64,000 bases of DNA from Bryoerythrophyllum caledonicum (Eukaryota; Streptophyta; Bryopsida; Pottiales; Pottiaceae). Shown piece after piece: positions 33,991 to 46,593 of the stretch. The position numbers and the translations under genes are program-made. The stretch covers positions 15,392,028 to 15,456,027 of the forward strand of contig OZ020519.1 in assembly GCA_963971425.1 (NCBI GenBank). The letters run 5' to 3'. A model generated the notes under the pieces. It was not told where the DNA came from and did not search any database. It was given only the letters and a program-made list of their open reading frames with translations. Within the stretch, counting starts at the first letter, position 1, and every line of letters starts with the position of its first letter.

Positions 33991-34079
33991 TTCAGGAGGT
34001 CGATGCTCTGTCGATAATCCGCGACGGCATCTTAAATCCAATCCCGTCATCGCCAACCTCCCTGCGAGGAATCTCGTTC

Positions 34080-34640
34080 ATGATGCTCTACGCACCGTGC
34101 AAGAATGCTCGTCGCGAATGCTGAGGCGGCCTTCGAAACTGCGCGGAATCGCTTCATGAGAACCGCTTGCTGCAACTCGCAATGCTCCTGCGAGGATCCG
34201 CCTCGTCCTCATCGCTGCAAAGCTGCTCCAGAAAAATAAACCCATCAATCTAAACTCTTCAAACACGAAAACGCAAACTCGGAAACTACAATCAACCTCA
34301 AAATTGACATGCACCTGTGAAGAATCGAGTCTCCGTCACGCTCCGAGTGCAGTTGCAGCCTGGCTGTCTTTCCAGCTCGTCTCCTCTACCACCGACTGGC
34401 GCTTACTACTCATCGCCTCGTCTTCCATTCTTCTGCGACAATCTTGTGGGGTGGTTGACGGTTGTTGGTTTGTTGGATTCTTCGCAATTGGGTTGCTGCG
34501 TGATGGTGTGCGCGATCCGTCGCCGGAATTCGTTCCTTCCTGGTTTTCGCCACAGACTGCAGCTAACGCACAATAGCATTCTCCTCCGCCACGCGACGCG
34601 TCCCCAGCGCAAACCCTAACTGCCAAGCTGCGTTTTTTCA
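34080..34640. other. GC-richer stretch, possible remnant of a gene 5' end (minus strand)
   Basis: Open in several frames, with an AGGGTTTGCG telo-box-like word near 34610 on the minus strand, as often seen by plant promoters. It could be the promoter side of the SSRP1-like fragment. No product can be assigned. Confidence 0.3.
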
Positions 34641-36690
34641 TCCAAGCTGCCGTTTTTCATCGGCGCGGTCATTTCATCCACGGGTTCATTTATCATCCTG
34701 TATTCTTTTATAGATATAGATATGATTAATAAATATTAATATAATTCAAAGTTATATTTAATTAATACAAATCTAATTACAGTACCATCACAATATTAAT
34801 CAAATTTTAATTTCTTAAAAAGATGATTTTTGAAGAAGTTTTTTTAGCTGCCCGAGCTGCCCGACGAGTAGTGAAAACACATATCATACAATAACTTTTC
34901 AACCATGTTGTCAAAAGTTATGAAAATTGTTGGGCCTTAAAGCTACTCCTCGGACACACGTTGTGTCAAAATTTCAAAGAAAAAACAAACAAACCCAATG
35001 CCCGAGTGTCTTGTTGAATATTCTCGTGCAATCGTTGTTCTATGCGAGATTGTTTTAGTGGTCGAGATGGCCCAACTCCATCTTGTGGTCGTTCATGTGG
35101 CAATGACAGACTCAATGGTAGTTGAGGTTGATCCAAAAATTGTAATAAAGAGGATTCAAACTGATGAGACTTAAAAAAACCCTCTAGTTCAACATAGCAT
35201 AAATTTAAATAAAAAATAAATAATAATAACTTCAAATTTGATGAAGCTCTGAAGTTTATTCTTTTCTTTATAGTTATTTGTCACGGCAGTGAGAAGTGTC
35301 ACTTTGAAGCCACTTCAAATGATGTCATCTTGTTTACTATTTTATAAATATAAAAAATTATCTTAATAATTTAAATATACATATTTTTACATAGTGCCTG
35401 CCTTTGTAGCACAACTATGGTGTGTGGCTTCTCTTGATAACTATGAGTGTTTTTCATTTGTTGATCGAGATAATTTCATCTGACCATTGTTGGTATATTT
35501 TGCATCTCACCATGTCGGTGTAACTTCACCCGTGGTTTAGCACATTACAAGAGTTTTGAGGGTAACGAGAGACTGTAAGTTATCACAGCGTTTGCATCTT
35601 GAGAACGCTGCCAGCTACGTATCTGACGTAGTCGAGAGAGTGCCACGTCAGATTTTTGAAATTTAAGAAAAATATATATGTATATATATATTTATTTATT
35701 TATTTTTTTTTTCCACTTTTGATCACAAAATTTTTAATTTTTTGAAAAAAAAATTCTGCCAGCATTAATGTTGGTTTAGGCGAGGAAAACAGACTACAAG
35801 AACTCTATTGAAACGGCCTTCCGGAGGCCTCAAATCTTCCCTAATGGCATTGATGTCTATTATCCTTTACGACGCCTCCATTGTGAATGAGTGTAGGGCC
35901 TCGTTTTATTTTGCATTCATGACAAAATACAAGACTAAATAGACATCTTCAATCTAAAGCACATGCAAATAATTTTTTAGGATTTAATTTTTTCATGAGC
36001 AAAATCTTTGTTCTGTATGCATCTTCTATTTGTTGTTTAAGGTGGAGTGCATTCTTGATTTTGCGTTTTGCTTCAAATGGATAATAAGAAGAAATACTTA
36101 TCTATTTTGCATCTCACCATGTTGATTTGTTTGGGGGTCATAACTTTTTGCATATAGTAAGGAACTTATAACCATTATACACTTTGCCTAATTTTTTTTC
36201 AAATTTAAAAAAAAATTGTTGCCCAAAAATTGTCCCCAATTTCATGTCACATTTGCCAATTAGGGGGGATTTTAGTACTATTTACACCCAAAAAACAAAT
36301 TTGAAGTTGAAATTTGGAGGAGATGGTCTTCTAGTAGGCTTGTAGCTAGTGTCTAAAGGAATTTTAAAAATAATTACTTGTATATAGTATAGAGGTTTGG
36401 TTATCTAAATACATAATGTAATATATATTAATATAATATATATATATATATATCTAAATACACAATGTAATTTATTCAAAATAATCACTGAAATGCGGAA
36501 CACAAGAAGAACTAAGTGAAATACACAGGTTATTGAGAAAAGGACCATTAGACAGCCGGAAGACTAGTTAGAGTCAATAAGAAGGGGAAACAATTAGACA
36601 AATAGACTGGTAGTAACCGCAAATTAGTTATAGGTCAAGAAGTATAAGACAAATTGACATAGGCATTTTGTTCTCTCTCTCAGGCATTTG
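34641..36690. other. gene-free AT-rich stretch
   Basis: Contains (TA)n runs (35675-35695, 36425-36455) and a 19-bp phrase 'attttgcatctcaccatgt' present twice (about 35498 and 36103). No gene. Confidence 0.55.
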
Positions 36691-36921
36691 CAGTGATTGC
36701 CGCCTTGTCTAATGTACTTGTGCATTCCTTCAATACAATAGTCTATTCATCAAATTTTGTATGTGTCAATCTGTTTTCAGCCAGGGATTGGCTTTGTCAT
36801 TATTTTGTTGTTCTTTTTATTTGGAGTTGTTGCCAAAAATTGACTTTCTCTCCGTTTCTTTTTTTCCTTTTGTTTCTGTCTAATTGTTGTGGAACTGTGA
36901 GTGAGTCAAATCGTCTAAGTT

Positions 36922-37818
36922 TTATTTGTGAATGCAGTTAATCATCAGGGAAGGAGACAAATAGACAGTTAGTGAGCAGTGAACTTGTTCAATTGTTTTG
37001 TCGGCCTGTGTGTAGCTGAGTATCGAAGAAGACATTCCGGATTTGAGATCACTCAAGATCCGGATCAGCTCCTCAAAGAGCTTATTCATCCCCGTATCCA
37101 TAGGGGGTGCAGATGTTACTCCCTTCCCCTTGGCTTTTCCGGTCTGGGGCACCACCTTGGATGGGCCAGCTCCGTTCGGACTGGTTTTGGCCGGAGTAGC
37201 CTTGGCGGTAGCTGCCATTCCCTGCGCTTCTCCGGAAGCAGGTCCCTTGTGCTCATTGGCTCCGCTCGGCGTTGCCCGGTTTCCCGTCGTGTGCTTAAGA
37301 GCATCTCCACTCCTGGCGTGGAATTTTCCACGCTAGGATGGGAAAAAAAATTCACGCCAGGAGTGGTTTAGGGTTTGGTGCTTGCTTGGCTCCACCCCAA
37401 GCTCCAAAAAAATTTACCCAAAAAAATGCTTTGACCTTTTACCTCCTGCCACCAATTACACGACGCCACGTGTCGACATCAATGACATGGCACCACGTGT
37501 CGCAAGGGTATAGGTGTGTCACCAACATCAAAAAATGGCGCACTCCCCCCATCCAAGGAGATTTTGGTGTGCCATGCACCAAAACTTCTAAATTTTTATA
37601 AAGTTTCTCCGTTTTGAGGTGATGGGTGCAACTTTTTGACCTCACAAAACTCCAATTTGGTGGTTCTCCGTCTTGGGGTGGAGATGCTCTAAGCCGCTTG
37701 ATCCTAGTCAATGGGGTCTCTTCCCCTTCCTCTTCGTCTTCCTCCGCCCAGTTCCTCTTATTTTCCACGGGCGTCCCAACTGGCGGTGTGCCATCCGGCT
37801 CCGCCTCTGAACAACCTA
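36922..37818 (-). pseudogene. unknown exon split by a Tourist-like MITE
   Basis: Two minus-strand blocks, about 37692-37818 (EEDEEEGEETPLTRIKRL) and 36922-37298 (KHTTGNRATPSGANEHKG, then a Lys/Ala/Pro-rich part and FEELIRILSDLKSGM). Removing the 391-bp element plus one copy of its TAA target duplication joins them in one frame (KRL/KHTT). The right end starts after a possible acceptor (TTAATTAG/GTTG). Acidic, then basic and low-complexity, with a short helical end. No family recognised. The upstream part of the gene was not found. Confidence 0.5.
37299..37689. mobile_element. Tourist-like (PIF/Harbinger) MITE, 391 bp, with TAA target duplication
   Basis: Ends GAGCATCTCCACTCC and its mirror GGGGTGGAGATGCTC, flanked by TAA on both sides (37296-37298 and 37690-37692). 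The 3-bp TWA duplication points to PIF/Harbinger. The left arm contains a nested inverted repeat (CACTCCTGGCGTG with CACGCCAGGAGTG). Confidence 0.88.
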
Positions 37819-37829
37819 ATTAACTCGGT

Positions 37830-39060
37830 ATTGTCAACCATGGAAAAATTGAGGTTCGATTTAATGCACATAACCGGAAACCAACATTGTATCAGCTATT
37901 GAATGAAAAACGCATGTTGAGTTCATGCCCTACAGTGCTAAGCATTTATTGCCGATTTGAAGGACATCAGATTTCCAGAGGCAGGGTACTTCAGAGTTTC
38001 GAGGGGTAAAAAAGTATCTGCAATCCAAACTTTTGCCACTAGTGCCGATGTTACAGCTCAGAAAAATTTATCACAAGAATGCGTGTGTACTCTCTGCTAG
38101 TTTCTATTGAATAGTCCTTGACTATCTATTGGATCTACCAAATAAGAGAGTGATAGTGGATAGTGCTGGAAAAGAGAAACATCTGTGCAAACTAGGCGGC
38201 CCACACTGAGGAGACTACATAAGAAAGGAGACCGGATGAGTCAATCTATCTACATTTGCTAGTAGTCCTTGATGTTGCCTAACAAGAATGCATCTTACAA
38301 ATCACAAGAAAAAATACCCAAATTGTTCTTGAATTCTCTGGTAATCACGACTCATACCGTCGCAGCAGATTTTAAAGAGGGCTCTCATCCCCTGACCTCA
38401 GCAGACTCTGAAGAGGGCTCTCGTCCCCACCGTTCTGTTACACATGAATAATCGATTATTAACTTATCTGATATGTATACCAAAATCAAGAGATATCAAG
38501 AAAAGTGCGATTCAATTTGTGAGGTCCTGTCTTCTTGAAGAAGAACACCGGAGCCATGCAGAAGCTCCTTCCTCTTTCATGAACTGGAAAAATGAAATTG
38601 GTACATATCACATATAAATGCAATAATCATGAACCTTGATCCAGATAACAAGCAGACACCTCTTCATAAGAAAACATTCGTTCAAACATCCGCACCCTCA
38701 TCCTACAGACATATAAAAATGCCATCACAAGACTTTGGTTACATTTGTTTGCTTCAAAGCTAGCTTGGCGTAGCCTACGCATCATGAGCTTGCTTTTATC
38801 ACGATTAACCTACTCTTCGCAAAAACAGTCGGTCTGAGCTTAGAAAATGTTTGTTCACTTTCATTCGGCTGCTCAGAACTGGAAAAATATAGACACAACA
38901 CAGGAAAAATAGACACAACACAGAAAAAATATAGACATAACACAGGAAAAATGATATTCAAGAATTCTGTTATCGCATTACTTAATAAATTTCAGCATAC
39001 ATCATGTACAAATCTGCACATAAAAAAGAATGATCACTATAGACAAAAAGAAGAAGGTAT
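37830..39060. other. gene-free stretch downstream of catalase
   Basis: Contains short direct repeats (GAGGGCTCTCxTCCCC at about 38376 and 38412; GGAAAAATATAGACACAACACA type at 38882-38950). Part should be catalase 3' untranslated sequence on the minus strand. Confidence 0.5.
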
Positions 39061-39066
39061 CATTCT

Positions 39067-41330
39067 CTAGGCGACCATGGTGTAAGGCTCCTGCGACTTT
39101 TTCTTCACAGCCAACATCTCCTCCACCTTCTTCGCCAAAGACTCATCGCACTTTCTGAACACGCCCAGTTCTCTCTGGATGATCATGTCCTTCGCGCCTT
39201 GAATATGCCCAGCAATGTTTGTAACCGTCTGCTGCTGATCCTCCGCCGACATATGCTGCCACAACTTTCGTGGCTGCTCGTAGTCGTCCTGCTCCGTCCA
39301 TTTCTTCGGCGGAGACCGGCTCACAACCCCACCTTCATGCCTGCAAAAAACCACAACAAAAGGATGAGCGTAACTCTACATGAACAGCAATGACACGGTG
39401 AAGACGATGTGAGTGTTTTTCTATACTAGCATTTGCAACGAAAGAGAAAGTTTCTTTCCCATGCGTACTAACACATCAACGACCAGGTGAGATTTGTTAC
39501 TTGTAAGGGTGCACATCAGGCTGCGAAGCGTCAGGCCGGGGCAGATCTTCGAACGAGTTGGGGTAATAGTTGGGCTTACTGCCACCGTTGTCACTGATGT
39601 TCATAAATCCATCGCGAGCGTATGTTTGCACCTTCGCAAATGGGCACCGGTTGACTGGGATCTGAAACGGCCAACATCCGATCATCAGAAAGCTTTACTC
39701 TCATTGTGAATAGTTGCTAGGTTGATAGAAGAGATGGCTGCTCGAAACGTTCGAAAAGAGAAAGGAGAATTTGAGTCACTGTAGTCGTTTCTGAAGATGA
39801 AACGGTTCGCATGAGAGAGAGAAGATACGTTACTGAAAGTTGGGGTGGTTTCGCAGACAACGCTATTGCTAGATCAGGGACTTGGATGCGTTACCTGCAA
39901 GTAGTTGCCTCCGAGGCGATACCGGCTGGCGTCGTCGTAAGCGAACAAGCGAGCTTGCAGGACGCGGTCCGGCGAGGCTTCGATCCCGGGCACCATGTGC
40001 GCGGGCGAGAACGACGCCTGCTCCACCTCCGCGAAGTAGTTGGTCGGGTTCCTGTCGAACTTGAGCTTCCCGACCTCCCGCAGCGGATAGTCCTTGTGCG
40101 ACCACACCTTGGTGAGGTCGAAGGGGTCGACTTTGTAGTTCGCCGCGTCCTCCAGAGGCATCACCTGCACCTTGAACGTCCACGACGGCCCATTCCCATT
40201 CTGGATGTTCTGGAAAAGATCCTCCGTAGCGTAGTCCGGGTTAATCCCCGCCAGCTCCACTGCGCGCTCGTGCGTGAGGTTCTTGATGCCTTGGTCGCTG
40301 ATGAAGTGGAACTTCACCCAGTGCGCCTTCCCTTCCTTGTTCACCCACTTGAATGTGTGCGAGCCGTAGCCGTGCATGTGACGGTGTCCATCAGGCACAC
40401 CGCGCGGGGAGAATGTGATCAACACCTGGAAACAGACAACACGTTCAGAGCCCAGTAGAAGTTGAAGACGTCAATCATTCATCGTGGTACATGAGCTTCA
40501 CCTCATGAAGAGAAATCAGCGTCATGGCAACTACCTGATGGAGAGACTCGGGCACGAGGCTGAGGAAATCCCAGAACGCGTTCGGGTCCTTCATGTGCGT
40601 CTGTGGGTTGCGCTTCTGGGAGTGGATGAGATCCGGGAACTTGAGAGCGTCCCTGACGAAGAAGACGGGCGTGTTGTTGCCCACCATGTCCCAGTTGCCT
40701 TCCTCCGTGTAGAACTTGATGGAGAATCCGCGCGGGTCACGCGCCGTGTCCGGGAACCCCGACTCGCCTGTCACGGTGGACCACCGACCCAGCACGGGCG
40801 TCCTCTTCCCCACCTCACTCAAGAACCTCGCCTTACAAAGGTCGGTCACGTCACTGCAGTACAGAAAAACAACACCAAGTTTGTACGTCAATCAATCCAA
40901 ACCGTCATTGTTGCAATCAACAAGGAAAGGTGCAGTAACACACTGCGTCACTTCGAAGTAACCATGAGCACCAGCTCCTTTGGCATGCACAACACGCTCC
41001 GGAATGCGCTCTCTGTTGAAATGCGCGTTCTTCTCGAACAGGTGAAGGTCTTCAAACAACGTGTTCCCACTCTCGCCGATCGTCAAACTGCACACAGTAT
41101 CACATGGCCAGTGAGCCTCCTGGACCGACGACATAAAGCATTGTCAATCTAAACCCCGTCTCTCGATCCATGTCTGCAATCCAACATCCTCAAGCACCGA
41201 GATCAAGGATTCAGCAACAAGGTTACCTGTTCATGTCATCTGAGACAGGCTGGCCAGCCAAAGTGGTGTACAATGGCTGCTTGTTCACGCCCTCTCGCAC
41301 TCCACCATTCTCCTGGTTGTTCGGCGCCAT
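39067..41330 (-). CDS. heme catalase (6 exons, 510 residues), animal/fungal/bacterial-like type
   Basis: Exons in order of translation: 41330-41227, 41087-40944, 40853-40535, 40425-39895, 39661-39501, 39340-39067. All introns are GT..AG and phases agree. Catalases turn hydrogen peroxide into water and oxygen, usually in peroxisomes. The catalytic His69 lies in RVVHAKGAG, the catalytic Asn in [12 protein letters not shown] (142/143), and the heme-binding Tyr352 in [43 protein letters not shown] and [10 protein letters not shown] are the wording of the small-subunit clade of animals, fungi and many bacteria. Classical plant catalases differ at these sites. Length is normal. The C-terminus ends YTMVA, with no SKL-type signal. 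Confidence 0.93.
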
Positions 41331-42656
41331 TCCTACCAAATTCTTCAGTGCCTCCAGCTTTCTTCCGGTACTACTGATCTAAAGAACTCTACTTATTTCT
41401 GCAAATGACTGTACCAAGCGATGAAATGTAGTATAGTGGTTGGTCATCAGGTGCAAAGTCATTTGAATATATACTGGTTTGCAGGGTGCAAGTGTCAAGC
41501 AACGGATACAGAACATAAATTTGTGGGCGTAAACCTGGTCCACGTCTGCAAGGACCGGTGGTTGGCATACGCTTCATCACGACTGCGGTGCGGAAACAGC
41601 GACTGAAGCTGCAAGCCCGCACTCACTTTGCAAAGATATTCCAGGGAGTGGATGTCTAGATTCACATAAAATAAACCATGTCATCGATAAATTTTTGGTG
41701 GAGTCAGGTGCCGAAGCGAGGAGAGGCCATGACAGGCCTGTTTGGAAACCTTTTTTCCGAGTATGAAGGGTAGCACCAGAGCAAGCCAAGTGTAGTTGCC
41801 TTGTCATCTCAGAAAGGTGCAGTGGACCTTTGTGCGGTTAAAGAGAATATCATCACATTGGTTGGAGAGTCATCTTTGTTCATGTACTTCAATGAATGGA
41901 TGCCAGATGATTTGTGACTAGAACTGGAAAGAGAACATTAGATTAAGCCTTCCAGATCTGAGGAGCCTCAGTTTTTTTTCTTTGTATTTGACATACAAGG
42001 TGTAAGAATTGATGTATACGATAGTTACAAATGTGTTACAATAGCCACGAATGGCATTTCACATTTAGATCATTGTTGCAACTACATCATGTTTTGATTC
42101 AAAGGTGTATGTGTTACATTTTTTGCATTCTAAGAGTAAAATACGTGACCATGTATATGGTCCTCACAGACCTATAAGGGTTAAGATAAAATTTACACGC
42201 AGAAACTGTGGCCACAAGAGAACCAGGAAGGATGACGGTTCAATCTGAAAAGAGTGGTCGGTCTTGACCTGGAAAATCACTGCTCCTTGAGGTTGTTATT
42301 GTATTTGAAGGGAGTAGGTCGATTTGCAGGAGCAATTTCCGTCGAAAAGTACATGTGTAACCTTCGATGCTCTGCATCGACGTTAGAAGCATCCTTCGTT
42401 AGTCAATACAGTAATCCATCTGTTGTACAACTATGAATGAGAAATTCACTAGACTACTCTGCTGCAGATATGAGAATGTGCTAATCTAACATTCTAAAAG
42501 GCTTTTTATAAAGTAAGGCACTTCTGACTGCTACTCATATGCTACTGAATCTCTTTCTTTTACACCTTAAGGAACAAGAACACCTGCAGGAGCAACTAAA
42601 AAACGATTCGGCTACGAATCAATCCTTGACTGTGACCCTGCCACCACCAAAAACAT
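41331..42656. other. spacer between catalase promoter and RING gene end
   Basis: About 41990-42180 belongs to a dispersed repeat also seen at 45.05-45.19 kb ('gacatacaaggtgtaagaat') and ends with GGTCCTCACAGACCTATAAGGGTTAA-like sequence, the reverse of the 31.52 kb element end. No gene. Confidence 0.5.
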
Positions 42657-43388
42657 TCACCCGTCCTCAACATCGAATTCATCGAACAAACCGAGCGCCG
42701 GCCTCGCATTCCCGGGATCTGCAGCATCAGCAGCAGCATGTACAACACCTTGGTCCACCAACCATTGATCGTAAAACGCGATATCAATCCCGGCCTCCAG
42801 AAACTTCCACACCTCAGCAGCAAACACCTCCGCGTCCTCAAACACAAACGGCCTCACAGCGGCCGCAACAGCTCCGCACCACGCCTCGAAGCTCGCCTCC
42901 TTCGCCCCCCGAGCACGCTTCTGCAGCGACTCCACCACTCCCACCACATGGTGCACCACCATGTTCACATCCTCATCCTGCATCAGCGCCTGCAGCTCGC
43001 GCCTCACGAAGCACGACAGCCACCTGTTCACCTTCACAGCGCCGACAGCTCTTCCCTCAGAGGAGGCTCCTCCTGCTTGGTACACGCTGAGGCGTCTCCG
43101 GTGCGCTTCCGAGAGGCGGAACTGGCCGCCGTTAGGACTGAGGAGGAACTCGCGATGGAACTTGGTGGCGGAGACCAGGTCGTGGATGATGGACGTGTAG
43201 TGCGACTTGCAAAGCGGGCACTCGAGCGTCGGCGGGCTGGACTTCTTCGCGGCCAAAACCATCTCCGACCACTGCAGGATGCAGTGGTAGCAGAAGCGGT
43301 GGAAGCAGCGGTCGAGGAACGCCTCGCCGCTCACGGGCTCCAAGCAGATCGGGCAACTCTCGCGAGCCCCCGACGCGCTCCCCGCCAT
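42657..43388 (-). CDS. RING-HC finger protein, probable E3 ubiquitin ligase (243 residues)
   Basis: A single exon. Start at 43388 (ATGGCGGGG). A C3HC4 RING lies at the N-terminus: Cys12-x2-Cys15, Cys28-x-His30, Cys33-x2-Cys36, Cys57-x2-Cys60 (CPIC, CFHRFCYHC, CPLC). The sequence between and after (FLDRCFHRFCYHCILQW, HYTSIIHD) resembles a family of uncharacterised plant RING proteins. The middle and C-terminal parts are mainly helical, with a VNRWLSCFVRRELQALMQDED stretch interrupted by no known domain, and the tail is acidic (FDEFDVEDG). RING proteins bring ubiquitin-charged E2 enzymes to substrates. The substrate here is unknown. Confidence 0.85.
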   Translation of the reverse strand: MAGSASGARESCPICLEPVSGEAFLDRCFHRFCYHCILQWSEMVLAAKKSSPPTLECPLCKSHYTSIIHDLVSATKFHREFLLSPNGGQFRLSEAHRRRLSVYQAGGASSEGRAVGAVKVNRWLSCFVRRELQALMQDEDVNMVVHHVVGVVESLQKRARGAKEASFEAWCGAVAAAVRPFVFEDAEVFAAEVWKFLEAGIDIAFYDQWLVDQGVVHAAADAADPGNARPALGLFDEFDVEDG

Positions 43389-44355
43389 CGCCAATCACGA
43401 ACCCGCAATCAAATCGTCCCAAGATGATCTCAAAACCCTGGAAATGCTACCCAATCGAGGGCAATCACACCATCTTCATCTTCAACATCATCTTCAATCA
43501 CATCATCTTCATCTTCAACATCACAAACCCTAATTCCACACCAGCAAAAAAACTGCAAATTAGTTCGAAAATCTCGAACTGAGAGCTTCGACGTCCTCCA
43601 TATTTATCAGAAAGTCACCATCTTCGCCTTCGCAAACCAGGAATTGCTTTCCATACACGAATTCTACGATTTTCACTGTTCCTGGAACAACTCCCCAAAC
43701 CCTAATTCTTCGACTTCACGATTCCTGCAAACTGCTCTGCAATTCCGATTCTCTGCACAACATCAACTTCCGAAGTTTGCATAATTCCAAATCAAACTCG
43801 TGCATCATCGCTGAATCTTCCATTTCGTAGCAAAATATAAAAGTATAAAAGTAAAAGTATAAAATCTTTCAAAATCATAGTCCCTATTTTGGGGTATGAT
43901 TCAAATAATGGGGTATACTGAAAATAAAAGTATTATACTTTTACTTTGATACGTTCAAAGATAAAAGTATCATACTTTTACTTTTGGTACGTTTTTTACA
44001 TGGTTTCATCTTTGAATGTTTGAAGTAAAAGTATAATGGGGTATACTTAAAATAAAAGTATCAATATAAAAGTTTCAAAGCAAAAGTGTGAAATCTTCCA
44101 AAATTGTAGATAAACTTGATTGTATGCAAGCACGTATGAAACCAACTTTGTCATGTATATAGATGTGTAGATAGAATATAGAATAGGGATGCCATAAAAA
44201 ACGTAAAACTTAAGAGATTAGTGAGCTTTTTTATGTGAGTTTTGAAAAACTTATTGATCTCTAAGTTCATGCCATAACCTTTACTTCCTAAAGGAGGTGA
44301 CGATGTTTCTCCGAAACCACTCCAAAGTTGCCCTTTGTGATGGGATGTTATGAAA
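43389..44355. other. upstream region of the RING gene with AAAGTA-type repeats
   Basis: 43440-43760 is probably promoter and leader (CATCTTCA repeats). 43835-44095 has many AAAAGTA words in both orientations, including a palindrome-like pair around TATACTTTTACTTT/AAAGTAAAAGTATA. No gene. Confidence 0.5.
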
Positions 44356-44359
44356 CTCA

Positions 44360-44575
44360 TTTTATCCTTTAACGTCACTTGGCAATTGTATGTACATGCA
44401 CGTATTGTACTCTGTAGAATGCAAAAATGTGTTTTGATTTAGCAACACTTATACCTTTGGATTGAAGATTCTTCAAGTAACATCTTTCACTTAGAGGTCA
44501 TTTTAATATGTGAACCTTGTCATGTTCAGATACAACACCATACATGTAGAATAATGTGGCCATCGGTGATCCCGT
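44360..44575 (+). mobile_element. copy of the dispersed 'CTTCAACTAACATCTTTCAT' repeat family
   Basis: Shares 'ttggattgaagattcttcaa', 'aacatctttca' and 'acaccatacatgtagaat' with copies at 10.7 and 31.6 kb. A fragment with the last phrase is also at 45.22 kb. Confidence 0.6.
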
Positions 44576-45374
44576 CAATGACAATCCTTGAAAAAACATT
44601 TTATATTCTCATTACTTCAACTTTGAATACCTTTAAAAACATCAACACCATGGCAATCCAACATGCTATGTCTATACTCTTACACAAACGCAAAATTGAA
44701 AACGACCAACCCCTCCTTGATTTACAAAATCACTCGTAAAACCTTGTGACACCAAACCTTTATAGATGTGCCGTTAACCTTGGCTTCATGTTTTCTTGTG
44801 TGTTTGGTTTCTTGTTACCTATTACATAGTGTCTATCCTTGAGAAGGGAAAGTAGTTCTGTAATACTAACCTATGTCATGTGGATATAGACTTAGTGGTA
44901 GAACAAACAAACACATTCATGTTGGCCTCTTTTAGGGATTGTAGTTCTTCTTCTGGCCACAAGTGGGTTGTTTTGAGGTTTAAGGGTTAGCCCTTAAGGA
45001 TTTGAGAAGCCAGGTTTGGATTGCAACATGATGTTTTTTGTATACTTGACATACAAGGTGTAAGAATTGATGTATACAATACTTACAAAAGTCTATATTT
45101 GTGTTGAGCCGGATCCAATGACACATGAATTTTCATTTTTAGATCATTATTGCACCTACTACATGTTTGAAAAGTTGCAAAATGCTCATGTATTCTACAT
45201 ATATGGTGCGTTCAAGGTTCAAATACAACACCATACATGTAGAATGTTATGGCCACCACTAGCACCTTCAAACGTTCAAAGATGAAACCTTGTAAAAAAC
45301 AATACAGTTACACCAAATGAAGTCATAGTTTACTGATTTTTTTATAGATAATATCACAACGAGATGGTGAAGTG

Positions 45375-45772
45375 GAACTACACTGGAAATGATGTTTAGT
45401 CTATCCACACATTATGATTAGGAAGTGCTATAGTTTTTTACTTTTGATGAAGACTTTTACCAAGAGTACAACTGTATATACTACCCAAAGAGGTGGATCA
45501 TTGTAGACATAGTTGGTAAAACTATTCATCAAGAGTAAAAATTTACAACATTTATACATCAACTACACCAAACATTGAATATAGTATAGAGGGATTATCG
45601 ATGTAGATCACTCACACTAATTTCCATCAAAGCATGTGCATGCCAAGTTCTGATTGGGTATTTCTTCTCAAGCAAGTGTGTGTCACTCAACAATTGCATG
45701 TAAATTTTCAATTAGTATAGGAAATTTTAGATAAGTCTAGTCTACACTATATTTACGGAACGGTGTAGTTTA
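45375..45772. mobile_element. two adjacent CACTA-like MITE remnants
   Basis: 45375-45550 resembles the interior of the MITE at 15394 (same order of 'cttttgatgaagacttttaccaag' type words). 45562-45772 has its own termini: ACTACACCAAACATTGAATA against the reverse complement ACTACACCGTTCCGTAAATA. Confidence 0.6.
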
Positions 45773-46207
45773 CTGACCCACTATTCCCAACGGGTAGTGT
45801 AAGTTTGATAAGGTGACTAAAATTGTAAAAGTAGAAGTAAAATAAGTTAAAGTAAATGCCACAAGTCACCGCCTCCTACGGCAGATATTACCTAGGTATC
45901 CCTGGTTTCTATCACCAGATATGGCCCTTCTTCTTTTACCTAGCTACTGCCATGTGTCAAAGAAGGGCAATGTCATGGTAGACTGCGTATCGCCACGTGG
46001 CCCAACGGATTGCTTGGATACCGATCGGATATTGGCCCCTCTTCTTTTATTATATGTAGTAAATGAGTATGGATACACCAAACATCATTTTTAGAGTAGC
46101 GGCTGAACAAACCAGAAATGTACCAAAACAACATCTAAGCCAAAATACGGTAAACGTACGTGGTAGATTTTGCTTCCCTCCCCTCTCTAGACATCTGTCT
46201 AAACATC

Positions 46208-46593
46208 CACTACACCAAACAGTGAATATAGCGTGGATTCATTGGCAATGTGGGTGAAAAATGATGTGGACGACATCAATTATGGTTCTGGAACAAAATT
46301 GATGTGGACACATTTCAACACGTGTCATGTCATTCTGCCACCTCACCGCCACCCACTACCAAATATCTTCCACTCTTCATTGTTTGCCGCAACCTCACCG
46401 CCACTCGCCCCCACCTCTCCATAATCCACATTAATTTTGTATCAACAATTTTCAAACATCCCACACCATTTTCTGAGGAACTTGATTTGATGTGGATTGA
46501 GAATTGAGGTGAACCACTGTAATTTATGTGTACTGGAATTAGTGTAGGTATTTTGAAATATCTGGTCCACACTGTATGCAGTGTTTGGTGTAG
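46208..46593. mobile_element. CACTA-like MITE, copy 1
   Basis: Left end CACTACACCAAACAGTGAA. The reverse complement of the right end is CTACACCAAACACTGCAT. The arms match for about 28 bp (to TGTGGA). Noncoding interior. Confidence 0.75.

Noticed and set aside
39811..40458. Plus-strand 215-residue ORF over catalase exon 4
   Set aside because: Antisense shadow of the catalase coding sequence.
42539..43427. Plus-strand ORFs of 183 and 229 residues over the RING gene
   Set aside because: Antisense shadows of a GC-rich coding exon; the minus-strand RING protein explains the region.
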